DNA from: Hassallia byssoidea VB512170
Lineage (GTDB): Bacteria > Cyanobacteriota > Cyanobacteriia > Cyanobacteriales > Nostocaceae
NCBI RefSeq assembly: GCF_000817785.2
Contig: NZ_JTCM02000001.1
Coordinates: 169,010-233,009 of the forward strand
Reading direction: 5' to 3'
DNA length: 64,000 nucleotides
Shown here: piece by piece, positions 45,583 to 54,263 of the stretch
How positions within the stretch are numbered: position 1 is the first letter of the stretch
Layout: each line of letters begins with the position of its first letter
The notes under the pieces: model-generated
Database searches by the model: none
Told to the model about the DNA's origin: nothing
Seen by the model: only the letters and a program-made list of their open reading frames with translations
Program-made: the position numbers and the translations under genes

Positions 45583-47199
45583 ATGAATGCAGAAGAATTT
45601 TTTCAGCAAGGAATAAATCAGAATTCCCAAGGAGATTATCAAAGCGCGATCGCTTCTTTTAACTCGGCATTGCAAATCAATCCCGATTTTGCCGAAATTT
45701 ACCAAAACCGGGGTAATGCTTACTTTGCTTTGGGTGATTACGATCAAGCGATCGCCGATTATCAGCAAGCAATCAAAATTAATCCTATCTTAGCTGCTAA
45801 TATTAATTTGGACTTGGGAATTGCCTACTATAATCAAGCTTTGACGCTTTGCGAACAAGGCGATTATCCAAAAGCAATTGAAAATTTTAACTTAGCTTTG
45901 CAGCTCAATCCTAATTTTGCTGAAGCTTACAGCAATCGCGGTAATGTTTGCTATCAATTAAAAGATTATCAAAGTGCGATCGCCGATCAAAGTCTGGCTT
46001 TGCGACTAGATCCCAATTTCATAGACGCTTATCATAATCGAGGTAATGCTCATTATGCTCTTGCAGATTATCAGGAAGCGATCGCCGATTACAACCGCGC
46101 ATTGACAATCAACCCTAATTATGCATCGGCATACTACAATCGCGGTCTGGTTTATACTTCCCTGAAAGACTTTCAAAAAGCGATTGCTGACTTTAATCAA
46201 ACTTTAAAACTGCATCCTGATGATGTACAAGCATACTACAATCGGGGTCTTGTGCGTGCCACTTTGGGAGATTATCAAGCAGCAATTGAAGATTATAATC
46301 GGGCATTACAGCAAAATCCGTATCTAGTTTTAGTTTACGGCTTTCGGGCGAATGCACGCACTCAAGTGGGGGATTTTCAAGGTGCGATCGCCGATTGTAA
46401 CGAATTATTGCAACTTCATCCGCATCTAGCAGAAGGATATTGCGATCGCGCTACGGCTCATCGTAGTTTAGGAGATTATGAAAAGGCGATCGCCGATTAC
46501 AATCGCGCATTATCCATTAATTCCGACTTAATAGAAGCTTATTATGGTAGAGCGATCGTCCGCGATGCTTTAAAAGATTACCAAGGTGCAATTGCAGATA
46601 ACCAAAAAGCAATTCAGCTTAATCCTAACTTTTCTCAAGCATACTGCAATCTAGGTAATGCTCGTCGCAATTTAGGAGACTTTCAAGGCGCGATTGAAGA
46701 TTATAATTGTGCATTACAACGAAATCCCGATTTGATAGAAGCTTATTACAATCGGGGTTCTACCTACTTTGTTTTAGAAGATTATCGCATAGCGATCGCC
46801 GATTACACCAAAGCAATAAAAATTAATCCGCATACCGCTGCATTTTATAGCGATCGCGCTAATGCACGTTATGCTTTAGAAGACTTTCAAGCAGCAATCG
46901 AAGATTATGACCGGGCAATAACTATAGACCCCAGCCTTGCCGAAGACTGGTACAATCGAGGTCGCAGCCGTTGTTTGTTGAAAGATTTTCAACGAGCTTT
47001 AGAAGACTTAAACCAAGCCTTGTATTTACAACCGCATTTCGCATCAGCTTACATCGTTCGGGCTGATATCCGCCATAATTTAGGAGATATTGAAAGTGCG
47101 ATCGGCGATTTTCAGAAAGCTGCCGATTTATATCAACAAGAAGGAAATACACAGTATTCTCAACAAATTATTGACATAATTCGCCAACTTCAGCAATAA
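45583..47199 (+). CDS. TPR-repeat protein
   Basis: A 538-residue protein made almost entirely of about 14-15 tandem 34-residue TPR units (pattern AYYNRG...L.DYQ.AI.DYN.AL.INP). There is no signal peptide, membrane helix or catalytic domain, so it is probably a soluble scaffold. The repeats are similar at the DNA level, including repeated GCGATCGC sites at the AIADY position. Client proteins cannot be predicted. Confidence 0.88.
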   Translation: MNAEEFFQQGINQNSQGDYQSAIASFNSALQINPDFAEIYQNRGNAYFALGDYDQAIADYQQAIKINPILAANINLDLGIAYYNQALTLCEQGDYPKAIENFNLALQLNPNFAEAYSNRGNVCYQLKDYQSAIADQSLALRLDPNFIDAYHNRGNAHYALADYQEAIADYNRALTINPNYASAYYNRGLVYTSLKDFQKAIADFNQTLKLHPDDVQAYYNRGLVRATLGDYQAAIEDYNRALQQNPYLVLVYGFRANARTQVGDFQGAIADCNELLQLHPHLAEGYCDRATAHRSLGDYEKAIADYNRALSINSDLIEAYYGRAIVRDALKDYQGAIADNQKAIQLNPNFSQAYCNLGNARRNLGDFQGAIEDYNCALQRNPDLIEAYYNRGSTYFVLEDYRIAIADYTKAIKINPHTAAFYSDRANARYALEDFQAAIEDYDRAITIDPSLAEDWYNRGRSRCLLKDFQRALEDLNQALYLQPHFASAYIVRADIRHNLGDIESAIGDFQKAADLYQQEGNTQYSQQIIDIIRQLQQ

Positions 47200-47281
47200 A
47201 AATTTACAAAATCAACGCAGGGTGATTTTCGGTAAAATCACTCTTGTCTAGTATTATTTATTACTATTATAAATAAAGCCA

Positions 47282-47335
47282 GTAGGGTGCGTTATAACGT
47301 AGTTTAACGCACCATTAATGGTACTTGGTGCCGTA
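47282..47335. repeat. partial dispersed GTAGGGTG-type element
   Basis: GTAGGGTGCGTTATAACG followed by GTTTAACGCACC resembles the element at 22738-22822. It forms a hairpin of GGGTGCGTTA with TAACGCACC between the TPR and SH3 genes. Confidence 0.6.
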
Positions 47336-47398
47336 ATGAATGGCGGCATTCCACCCTCAGGTGGTTTTATATTTAATTCAACATACCTACTTAAGAAG

Positions 47399-47914
47399 AT
47401 GAAGAAAACGATTCAGAACATAGTATTTTCTGGTGTCAATATTACATTACTTGCTGTCATACCCTTCTTTATAAAAGCACCATACGCTAACGCACAATCT
47501 ATAGAATCAGCGGTTGTTATCGACCCGCCATCAAATGTGAGAGTTAAACCGAATGGTGCTATTATTTGTTCGGTCAGATCGCAAACATCTATAGCTATCT
47601 ATGATTATAAAAATGGATGGTACAAAACAGATGTTTGCGGTCGATCTGGTTATATTCATCAAAGCCAAGTTAGACTGCAACCAGATAGTGAAGTTGTAGA
47701 AGCTTATTGTAGTGTAACAGGCATCCAAACAGGACAGTTAGCCCTTCGCTTATCTCCAAATGGAAAATCTAAAGCTGGACTAAATAATGGAAATACAGTA
47801 CTTCCCATCAAAACTCAAGGTAATTGGTCTTACGTGCGTGTAATATTTGGACCAAACAACAGAGTTAATGGATTAGAAGGCTGGGTAAATTCTAATTATA
47901 TAGCTTGCCCATAA
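47399..47914 (+). CDS. secreted SH3-like domain protein
   Basis: A 171-residue protein with a signal peptide (MKKTIQNIVF..., hydrophobic core to about residue 26, cleavage near ANAQS). Two bacterial SH3-like segments follow: VIDPPSNVRVKPNGAIICSV with YKNGWYKTDVCGRSGYIHQSQV, and LALRLSPNGKSKAGLNNGN with LEGWVNSNYIACP. Four cysteines could form disulfides. Such proteins bind cell wall or polypeptides in the periplasm. The frame runs upstream to 47318 but that part is dispersed repeat, so the ATG at 47399 is the likely start. Confidence 0.75.
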   Translation: MKKTIQNIVFSGVNITLLAVIPFFIKAPYANAQSIESAVVIDPPSNVRVKPNGAIICSVRSQTSIAIYDYKNGWYKTDVCGRSGYIHQSQVRLQPDSEVVEAYCSVTGIQTGQLALRLSPNGKSKAGLNNGNTVLPIKTQGNWSYVRVIFGPNNRVNGLEGWVNSNYIACP

Positions 47915-47958
47915 AAATTGTAGGTTGGGTTTTGCCTTTCAATACCAACCTACAATTT
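47915..47958 (+). terminator. hairpin after the SH3-like gene
   Basis: A 14-bp perfect inverted repeat (AAATTGTAGGTTGG and its complement) begins directly at the stop codon of the SH3-like gene. The GTAGGTTGGGTT sequence is a common cyanobacterial dispersed repeat; here it is well placed to act as a terminator. Confidence 0.65.
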
Positions 47959-48016
47959 ATAAGTTTTGATATAAAATAACTTAAGTGTTCAATAGAAAAA
48001 AATGTTTGAGTAAATC

Positions 48017-48310
48017 ATGCAAGAAGTGTCCAACTCTACCCAAGAAGTTTTCAACCGCATTTCACCAATAGTTGAAAAGTTGTTTACAAATAGCAATTTA
48101 TACATCGAGAGATTAAATAAACAAGAAATGGTAGAAATGTTAGTAAACCTGTTTAGTAAGTTTTCCCCTGAAGAAATGAAGGCTATCCCTGAGAATGAAC
48201 TGACACGTCGAATCAAAAAAATATTGACATTAGAAGCTGTTTCTGGGACTTTAAATGATTTAACACCCGAACAAATCAAAATCTTTGATGAGGCAGTGCT
48301 AGGAAAATAA
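48017..48310 (+). CDS. probable antitoxin partner of the PIN toxin
   Basis: A 97-residue, mostly helical acidic protein (LFSKFSPEEMKAIPENELTR, LNDLTPEQIKIFDEAV). I do not recognise a known DNA-binding or antitoxin domain. It ends five bases before the PIN-domain gene, and this spacing and order are typical of a toxin-antitoxin operon, so I infer that it is the antitoxin. Confidence 0.6.
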   Translation: MQEVSNSTQEVFNRISPIVEKLFTNSNLYIERLNKQEMVEMLVNLFSKFSPEEMKAIPENELTRRIKKILTLEAVSGTLNDLTPEQIKIFDEAVLGK

Positions 48311-48315
48311 ATCAA

Positions 48316-48714
48316 GTGGCATTTTTATTAGATACAAATATTGTTACCTATATTTTAAAAAGAAATGTCAATACCAATAATCGTTTAAAAGAAGCGACTC
48401 GTTCGGGTGAAGAAGTATTTATAAGTTGTATAACTTATTATGAAGTCAAAAGAGGATTGATATCTATAAATGCTGTCAGACAGCTAGCTGATTTTACTCA
48501 GTTATGTACAGATTATGAAGTTTTGTTTTTAGATGATATAAAAATTATTGAAAAAGCTTGTGAAATTCACGCGGATTTAAAAAGAAAAGGTACGCCAATA
48601 CAGGATGCAGATGTATTAATAGCATCCACAGCTATAATACGTGGTTTAATCTTGGTTACAAACGATCGCGACATGTTGAGAGTAGAAAAGCTGACTGTCG
48701 AGAATTGGTTGTAA
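48316..48714 (+). CDS. PIN-domain toxin (VapC-like)
   Basis: A 132-residue PIN-domain RNase. The acidic site is visible as FLLDTN (Asp 6), YYEVKRG (Glu 43), IQDADVLIA (Asp 97 or 99) and VTNDRDM (Asp 117). VapC toxins cut tRNA or rRNA and are held inactive by the protein encoded upstream. It starts at GTG five bases after the partner gene. Length is normal and the frame intact. Confidence 0.85.
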   Translation: MAFLLDTNIVTYILKRNVNTNNRLKEATRSGEEVFISCITYYEVKRGLISINAVRQLADFTQLCTDYEVLFLDDIKIIEKACEIHADLKRKGTPIQDADVLIASTAIIRGLILVTNDRDMLRVEKLTVENWL

Positions 48715-48719
48715 ATATA

Positions 48720-48790
48720 TTATCTCTTCCTTTGCGCCTCTGCGCCTACCCTTCGGGAACGGCTTCGCCGAATGCGTGAGATAAATCCGA
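48720..48790. repeat. dispersed GC-rich element
   Basis: The stretch TTTGCGCCTCTGCGCCTACC followed by CTTCGGGAACGGCTTCGCCG resembles short GC-rich repeats that are scattered through Nostocales genomes; a related sequence (CGCTTCTCTTCGAGAGGCTT) lies near 63070-63110. It contains the small hairpin CGGCTTCGCCG. Confidence 0.5.
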
Positions 48791-48932
48791 ATCCTAAATA
48801 TTTGCTTTAGCTATATATCACGCAAATATTTGCCAATCTCCAAGACTGACACTCATCACAAGAGCGATCGCATAACTTTACATTAAGCTATCATTTACAA
48901 GGAAAAAATACAGCATATAGCTGAGGTGAAGA

Positions 48933-49937
48933 GTGAAAGTAGCAGTCTTCAGTACAAAAGCCTACGATCGCCAGTTTTTAGAAGCTGCAAATCGCAACCA
49001 ACACGATCTAGTCTTCTTTGAACCCCGTCTCAATCGCGACACCGCCATTTTAGCCGCTGCATTTCCGGCGGCTTGTGTATTTGTACATGACCAAGCTGAT
49101 GCTGTCACCTTAGAGATTTTAGCATCACGCGGAACTCACTTGTTAGCATTACGTTGTGCCGGCTTCAACAACGTAGATTTAAAAGCCGCAGCCGAGTTAG
49201 GAATTACCGTTGTACGTGTTCCCGCTTACTCACCCTACGCAGTCGCAGAACACACCGTTGGACTAATTTTGAGCCTCAATCGCAAGATTCATCGCGCTTA
49301 TAACCGCATCAAGGAAGGAAATTTTTCCTTAGATGGACTGTTGGGATTTGACTTGCACAAACGCACCGTCGGGATTATCGGTACTGGTAAAATCGGTCAA
49401 ATTCTCGCCCAAATCATGAAAGGATTTGGCTGTAACCTCCTCGCCTATGACGTGTATCAAAATCCCGAACTTGAAGCATTGGGTGCCAAGTATGTCGAGC
49501 TAGAGGAATTATTCGCCAATTCTGATATTATATCATTGCATTGTCCCCTAATGCCGGAAACTCACCACTTAATTAACGACAAGGCAGTAGAACAGATGAA
49601 ATCCGGCGTGATGCTGATTAACACTAGCCGAGGTGCGCTAATTGATGCGACAGCCGTCACCAAAGGCTTGAAATCAGGTAAAATCGGTTCTTTGGGTATC
49701 GATGTATACGAGCAAGAAGCAGACTTGTTTTTTGAGGATTTGTCGAGTGCGATTATTCAGGATGATGTTTTCGAGCGTTTGATAATGTTTCCCAACGTTC
49801 TCGTTACCGGACATCAAGCCTTCTTTACGGAAAACGCTGTAAGTAAGATTGCAGAGACGACTATAGCCAATATTGCTGATATTGAACAGAATCGTCCCTG
49901 TGCAAATGAGATTCGCGCTGAACCGATCGCGCATTAG
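48933..49937 (+). CDS. D-2-hydroxyacid dehydrogenase (D-lactate dehydrogenase type)
   Basis: A 334-residue NAD-dependent enzyme that interconverts pyruvate and D-lactate or similar 2-keto acids. It has [19 protein letters not shown], the NAD loop [11 protein letters not shown], the catalytic Arg in [10 protein letters not shown], Glu in [10 protein letters not shown] and His in [13 protein letters not shown]. It resembles fermentative LdhA rather than glycerate dehydrogenases. It starts at a GTG with GAGGTGAAGA upstream. Regulation is not evident. Confidence 0.88.
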   Translation: MKVAVFSTKAYDRQFLEAANRNQHDLVFFEPRLNRDTAILAAAFPAACVFVHDQADAVTLEILASRGTHLLALRCAGFNNVDLKAAAELGITVVRVPAYSPYAVAEHTVGLILSLNRKIHRAYNRIKEGNFSLDGLLGFDLHKRTVGIIGTGKIGQILAQIMKGFGCNLLAYDVYQNPELEALGAKYVELEELFANSDIISLHCPLMPETHHLINDKAVEQMKSGVMLINTSRGALIDATAVTKGLKSGKIGSLGIDVYEQEADLFFEDLSSAIIQDDVFERLIMFPNVLVTGHQAFFTENAVSKIAETTIANIADIEQNRPCANEIRAEPIAH

Positions 49938-50087
49938 ATAGGAAAAAGGCGATCGCTTGCTGTTTTTGTAGTGATGCGATCGCTTTCTAGTTTCTAACAA
50001 CTGTACCATTGTCAAGGATATGAGCGATCGCCTTTATCGACAAAAATCGCCCTTACCCTTCCACTGTGTCGGCTTTTGCAACAAATC

Positions 50088-51971
50088 CTACAACGCTCTT
50101 AATTGCCGCTTTTGCACTCTTTCAGCACTCCCGGTGGGAATCGAAGCAATTAACCTTTGCGTATATTCCTCCTTGGGTTCGCGGTAGATGTTTTCGGCTA
50201 TACCTTGTTCTACAATTTCACCGCGATTCATTACCAAAATGCGATCGCTCATAAATTTCACCACACTCAAATCGTGGGAAATAAATATATAAGTCAACTT
50301 AAAGTCATCTTGCAATTCTTTCAACAAATTCAGCACTTGCGCTTGTACCGAAACATCCAGCGCGGAAACTGATTCATCGCAAATGATAAACTTGGGATTT
50401 AACGCCAAAGAACGCGCAATACAAATCCTTTGACGTTGACCACCAGAAAATTGATGCGGATAACGCTTAATCGCATCTGCACTCAATCCCACTCTTTCCA
50501 AAAGTTCCGCTACCCGTTCATGTCGTTGTTTGGATGTCTTTCCAACAGAGTGAATTAACAACGGTTCCATAATTGCGTCCCCAACCTTCATCCGGGGGTC
50601 AAGCGCACTAAAGGGATTTTGAAAGACTATTTGCATTTCCCGTCGCAGTTTTTGCAACGGTTCTCCTTTGAGGGTAGTGATATCTCGTCCCTCAAAGATA
50701 ATCTCACCGCTCATTGGCTCGATTAATCGCAGTAAAGTTCTACCTAGAGTGGTTTTTCCACAACCTGATTCTCCCACTAATCCGACTGTTTCCCCTGGTT
50801 TCACATCAAAAGAAACGCCGTTAACTGCCATCGTGTAGCGTGTGGTTTTGCCAAATACACCCCGCACCGGAAAACCAACTTTCAAATCGCGGACTTGCAA
50901 CAGCGGTTTCTGTTCGTTCAGGTTTGCTAATCTTGCAGCAATTTCTTCTCTGCTAACTTCTATCGGAGTTAGCGGTTCTTTCGCTTGAATTACCATTTGT
51001 CCGGTTGGTGTTTCTTCTACACTCATGTAGTCGGAAACGGTGAGGAGTTTTTGCGGATGGCTGTTGAGTGTGGGGCGACAAGCTACTAAACCCTTAGTAT
51101 AGGGATGCTGGGGATTGCTAAAAATTTGCGCTGCTGCTCCATATTCGACAATTTTACCTTTGTACATCACCGCTACAGAGTCGGCAATTTCCGCAATTAA
51201 TCCTAAGTCGTGGGTGATAAAAATCATTCCCATGTCGCGACGCTGCTGCAATTCGCGCATCAATTCTAAAATTGTCGCTTGGACTGTCACATCTAAAGCT
51301 GTAGTCGGTTCGTCTGCAATCAATAGTAAGGGATTGCAGGAAATTGCCATTGCAATCATCACCCGCTGCAACTGACCACCAGAAAGTTGATGCGGGTAAC
51401 GTTCCAGCATTGCGTCTTTGTGTTGCTTCACCAACTCTGTTAGTTGTCGTTCATCTAAGTTTGATGAGTTAGCAGTTTGTTTCCAGCTTTCGAGATATTG
51501 CTGTTTAATTTGGTCATCGCTGGGAAGGAGTTTTACTTCTTGTAAACCTGCGATCGCTTTTTGTTTTGCTTCAGCTTGCGACACTTTCTGATGTCGCATA
51601 ATTGCTTCGGTTAGCTGAAACCCTATATTATAAACTGGATTGAGCGAACTCATCGGTTCTTGAAAAATCATGGCGATGTCACCACCCCGATAAAGCTGCA
51701 TTTGCTGTGGGGGTAAATCTACCAAGTTGATTGGTGCGGCATTTTCTTGATGGTGAAAGTAAATTTCACCACCGCTTATCCTTCCTGGAGTCTGCACCAA
51801 ACCCATCACAGCTAAGGATGTGACTGATTTTCCGCTTCCCGACTCTCCCACTATTCCTAGAGTCTCCCCACGATGCAACTCAAAGGAAATATTATCTACA
51901 GCTTTGACGCTGTTGCCATCATCGGAAAATTCAACTTGTAGATTGCGAACCTCTAGGATAGTTTCTCTCAT
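50088..51971 (-). CDS. double ABC ATPase, peptide/nickel transporter type
   Basis: A 627-residue fusion of two ATPase domains of the Opp/Dpp type, like GsiA. The first has [11 protein letters not shown] (about 42), [17 protein letters not shown] and [13 protein letters not shown]; the second has [12 protein letters not shown] (about 395), [17 protein letters not shown] and [12 protein letters not shown]. Each is followed by an oligopeptide-transporter C-terminal segment ([21 protein letters not shown]). It would power import of peptides or related solutes; the permeases and binding protein are not in the window. Confidence 0.92.
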   Translation of the reverse strand: MRETILEVRNLQVEFSDDGNSVKAVDNISFELHRGETLGIVGESGSGKSVTSLAVMGLVQTPGRISGGEIYFHHQENAAPINLVDLPPQQMQLYRGGDIAMIFQEPMSSLNPVYNIGFQLTEAIMRHQKVSQAEAKQKAIAGLQEVKLLPSDDQIKQQYLESWKQTANSSNLDERQLTELVKQHKDAMLERYPHQLSGGQLQRVMIAMAISCNPLLLIADEPTTALDVTVQATILELMRELQQRRDMGMIFITHDLGLIAEIADSVAVMYKGKIVEYGAAAQIFSNPQHPYTKGLVACRPTLNSHPQKLLTVSDYMSVEETPTGQMVIQAKEPLTPIEVSREEIAARLANLNEQKPLLQVRDLKVGFPVRGVFGKTTRYTMAVNGVSFDVKPGETVGLVGESGCGKTTLGRTLLRLIEPMSGEIIFEGRDITTLKGEPLQKLRREMQIVFQNPFSALDPRMKVGDAIMEPLLIHSVGKTSKQRHERVAELLERVGLSADAIKRYPHQFSGGQRQRICIARSLALNPKFIICDESVSALDVSVQAQVLNLLKELQDDFKLTYIFISHDLSVVKFMSDRILVMNRGEIVEQGIAENIYREPKEEYTQRLIASIPTGSAERVQKRQLRAL

Positions 51972-52116
51972 AAAAATCGGGTATTAATCGTGACTTACTA
52001 AATTTAAAATTATCTGGATTTTAACAGGGGTTTTGTAACCAGGTGAACTGATTTTTTTGATTGTTACACCTTTGATAAGAAATTTGGCATTATAAATCAC
52101 AATTTTTGTTAAATTT

Positions 52117-52170
52117 TAACGGATGTAGCAAATAAGGCTGTGTAACACTAGCCTGACGCTACATCCGTTA
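52117..52170. repeat. spaced hairpin repeat (GGATGTAGC type)
   Basis: Thirteen perfectly complementary bases (52117-52129 with 52158-52170) enclose 28 bases. This is a dispersed-repeat pattern and a possible terminator downstream of ssb. Confidence 0.6.
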
Positions 52171-52179
52171 TCAACAAAG

Positions 52180-52264
52180 AGGCAGGGGGCAGGGGGCAGG
52201 GGGACAGGGGGACAGGGGGACAAGGGGGACAGGGAGACAGGGGGACAACTAACAACTAACAACT
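52180..52264. repeat. G-rich tandem array
   Basis: Units of CAGGGGG (period 7), then ACAGGGGG (period 8), then three copies of AACTAAC/AACAACT. Only a G-rich half is present, in contrast to the composite arrays at convergent gene ends. Confidence 0.75.
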
Positions 52265-52275
52265 AAATTTTGTAC

Positions 52276-52296
52276 AGACGTTCCGCCGGAACGTCT
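52276..52296 (-). terminator. perfect palindrome downstream of ssb
   Basis: A 9-bp stem (AGACGTTCC) with a 3-base loop, about 55 bases after the ssb stop. It differs by one loop base from the palindrome downstream of pheT at 45122-45142, so it is a dispersed element that may end transcription. Confidence 0.5.
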
Positions 52297-52350
52297 CTAC
52301 AACTCCTGACTTCTTCATCTCAGATACAATTGCCAAAAAGCACTTTCCGC

Positions 52351-53007
52351 TTAAAAGGGAATATCATCTATATCTTCGTCCTGTGCTGGTGCGGGATAAG
52401 GATTGCGATCGTAATTTTTCGCACTTTGTTTGGGTTCGTCTTGTGCCGGTGCGGGATAAGGATTGCGATCGTAATTTTTCGCGCTTTGTTTGGGTTCAAT
52501 GTCGAAGTCATCCTCAGCAAGAGTGTCAAAGTCATTCTTAGCTTGGGATGTGGGAACCTGTTCGTAAGTGGTTACAGTTTTTTGGGGAGTTGCCACAGGA
52601 GACGACATCGGTGTAGAAGCTTGCCGGTGGTTTGTTGCAGCAGCCACGGGGACTTCTGATTGTCGTTGAGTAGTTTCCATTCTTGGTGAGGAACTAGTAT
52701 GAACATCGCCTCCCAATGCATGAATGCGTTGCACTGTCAACTCCGCACGTTTTTCTTTGAAACCTTCTCGACGTTCGATGGTATGCATTCCTAAACGTCC
52801 TTCGATGAGGACGCGATCGCCTTCGTGGTAGTTTTGCTGAATTTCTTTCGCCATGTTACCCCAGCCTACCACCTTCAGCGTTGCTGGGGGGTCATCCGGA
52901 CGCACTCCGGGAAACCGCACCAGCATTTCGCTGATTTCTAGGTTATCTGAGGTGTAGCGAAGCTGCGGATTTTCTACGATTTCCGCCATCAAAATACAAC
53001 TGTTCAT
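52351..53007 (-). CDS. ssb: single-stranded DNA-binding protein
   Basis: A 218-residue SSB that coats single-stranded DNA in replication and repair. The N-terminal OB fold (about 1-105, MNSCILMAEIVENPQLRYT, VGWGNMAKEIQQNYHEGDRV, IEGRLGM) is followed by a long Pro/Ser/Gln-rich linker and the acidic tip DIDDIPF that recruits partner proteins. The linker contains a near-perfect 60-base tandem duplication giving two copies of QSAKNYDRNPYPAPAQDE. GGAG precedes the ATG by seven bases. Confidence 0.93.
   Translation of the reverse strand: MNSCILMAEIVENPQLRYTSDNLEISEMLVRFPGVRPDDPPATLKVVGWGNMAKEIQQNYHEGDRVLIEGRLGMHTIERREGFKEKRAELTVQRIHALGGDVHTSSSPRMETTQRQSEVPVAAATNHRQASTPMSSPVATPQKTVTTYEQVPTSQAKNDFDTLAEDDFDIEPKQSAKNYDRNPYPAPAQDEPKQSAKNYDRNPYPAPAQDEDIDDIPF
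52381..52500. repeat. 60-base tandem duplication inside ssb
   Basis: Bases 52381-52440 and 52441-52500 are the same 60-base unit with about six differences. The duplication is in frame and adds 20 residues just before the acidic C-terminal tip of SSB. Confidence 0.9.
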
Positions 53008-53209
53008 TAATTACTCCGTTTGTTGGCAATGGGGCTATATATGTTTTATTTTCGACAATTTTTTTGATTTATTAATAAATTCGTTATTTCTCACGATTGT
53101 GCATTTATTAATCTAAAATTTATAGTATAGTACTATTGTACCATATCTCTTTACCAGCTTTAGGTAAGTCCTAGATGGGAAAAAAGGCGTTTGTGGAAGT
53201 GGCGATCGC

Positions 53210-53902
53210 TTAAATATGGCGTTTCTGAAATAGAAGGAACACAAACCCCATTGTTTCATGTCCCCATTTTAAATAACCTCTCTGCCATCTTTGTATCCGC
53301 TCAAAAGCTTGCTTTGAGCCATTGTGTAAAGCGGTAAGATACTGTTTTTGAGCATGTTGGCTCTCAAAATCGTCCCACTCATCATCATTACTGCGACACA
53401 AGTAAAGTGGAATAAATCCTTGCTCAATTCCTATCTCTACCGTTGTTAAATAGTCGAAGTGGGGATTCTCTTTGTTCATTAAGCTCAAGTACTCTGAGTT
53501 TGGCTCTTTTTTCCAGAAGACGGTTCCAATCAGCAATTTTCCACTGTCAATCAGGCTGTTAGAAAGGCATTGCAAAGCTTGACGATAGCCACCAAAAATA
53601 AATTCCGAGCCGATGCAGATAATTAAATCAGCCTTTTGGTTTTCCCAAGCAAACGATTTTGCATCTTGGCAGACAAAAGACACATCCTGACTAGGGATTC
53701 TCGTTTTTACTTTGTTGTTCGCAACTTCGATAAGGTCTGAGTTTTTGTCAAGCCCAATCCCTACGATTTTATAGCGCTCTGCAACGCGAATGAGAAACTC
53801 TCCTTCACCGCAACCCACATCAATAGCGTAAGAATCGGGATTTAAAGCGAGATGTTCTACAAGTCTGTCTGCCTTTTCAGGACTTAATGGACAATTGAAC
53901 AA
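53210..53902 (-). CDS. class I SAM-dependent methyltransferase
   Basis: A 230-residue methyltransferase with SAM motif I AIDVGCGEGEFLI (about 38-50), GIGLDKNSD after the second strand and ADLIICIGSEFIFGGYRQAL as motif IV. The substrate is unknown. The start is a TTG at 53902: a perfect GGAGGT lies five bases upstream of it and there is no competing ATG nearby. Codon use and context give no clue to a pathway. Confidence 0.82.
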   Translation of the reverse strand: MFNCPLSPEKADRLVEHLALNPDSYAIDVGCGEGEFLIRVAERYKIVGIGLDKNSDLIEVANNKVKTRIPSQDVSFVCQDAKSFAWENQKADLIICIGSEFIFGGYRQALQCLSNSLIDSGKLLIGTVFWKKEPNSEYLSLMNKENPHFDYLTTVEIGIEQGFIPLYLCRSNDDEWDDFESQHAQKQYLTALHNGSKQAFERIQRWQRGYLKWGHETMGFVFLLFQKRHI

Positions 53903-54045
53903 ATTTGACCTCCAAAAAAGTTGAACAAATATTGGCGATCGCGTTATTGATTCACTCCACAGAAGAAATCAACCAATCTACTACAATATAAACTTTGGTT
54001 ATCAAGCAGAAGTTGTGGTGACATAATTATAAGTTTTTATTATCA

Positions 54046-54196
54046 AAATAAAAGCTGTCGTGACTAACGCTAATCGCTTTGTTATGAAAACAGAAGCTGT
54101 GGTTACTAGCGTTGAAGCTGTGGTTAGAAATAGAGAAGCTGTCGTTACTAGCGTTGAAGTTGTCGTTACTAATGCTTAAGTTGTCGTTATTTATCA
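54046..54196. repeat. GAAGCTGTSGTTACTARCGTT-type imperfect tandem repeat
   Basis: At least six imperfect copies of a motif GAAG(C/T)TGT(C/G)GTTA followed by CTA(G/A)CG(T/C)T lie in tandem. They leave an open frame from the ATG at 54084 to the TAA at 54177, coding 31 residues (repeats of EAVVTSVE). I see no ribosome-binding site, so a peptide is unproven. Confidence 0.6.
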
Positions 54197-54208
54197 GGTT
54201 CAGATTGT

Positions 54209-54244
54209 AGAAACCCGACTTCTTGTTGAAGAAGTCGGGTTTCT
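54209..54244 (-). terminator. terminator-like dispersed hairpin
   Basis: A 16-bp perfect inverted repeat (AGAAACCCGACTTCTT and its complement) with a GTTG loop, 20 bases past the stop of the monooxygenase gene. This sequence is a well-known type of cyanobacterial intergenic hairpin. Confidence 0.7.
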
Positions 54245-54263
54245 CAGCTTTCGTTAATCAAAT

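Larger units (their letters stand above)
51972..52350. other. intergenic region with three repeat types
   Basis: No gene is present. The region contains a spaced hairpin at 52117-52170 (TAACGGATGTAGC and its complement), a G-rich array at 52180-52246 made of GGGGGCA and GGGGGACA units followed by TAACAAC repeats (to about 52264), and the palindrome AGACGTTCCGCCGGAACGTCT at 52276-52296, about 55 bases past the ssb stop. Confidence 0.7.
53903..54263. other. intergenic region with short repeats and a terminator
   Basis: No established gene. It contains a run of 24-base-like repeats (54050-54195, GAAGCTGTGGTTACTAGCGT variants) and the hairpin at 54209-54244. Confidence 0.6.

Noticed and set aside
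47318..47398. Upstream start of the SH3-like protein adding 27 residues
   Set aside because: This part lies over and just after a dispersed repeat and would hide the signal peptide at the ATG 47399.
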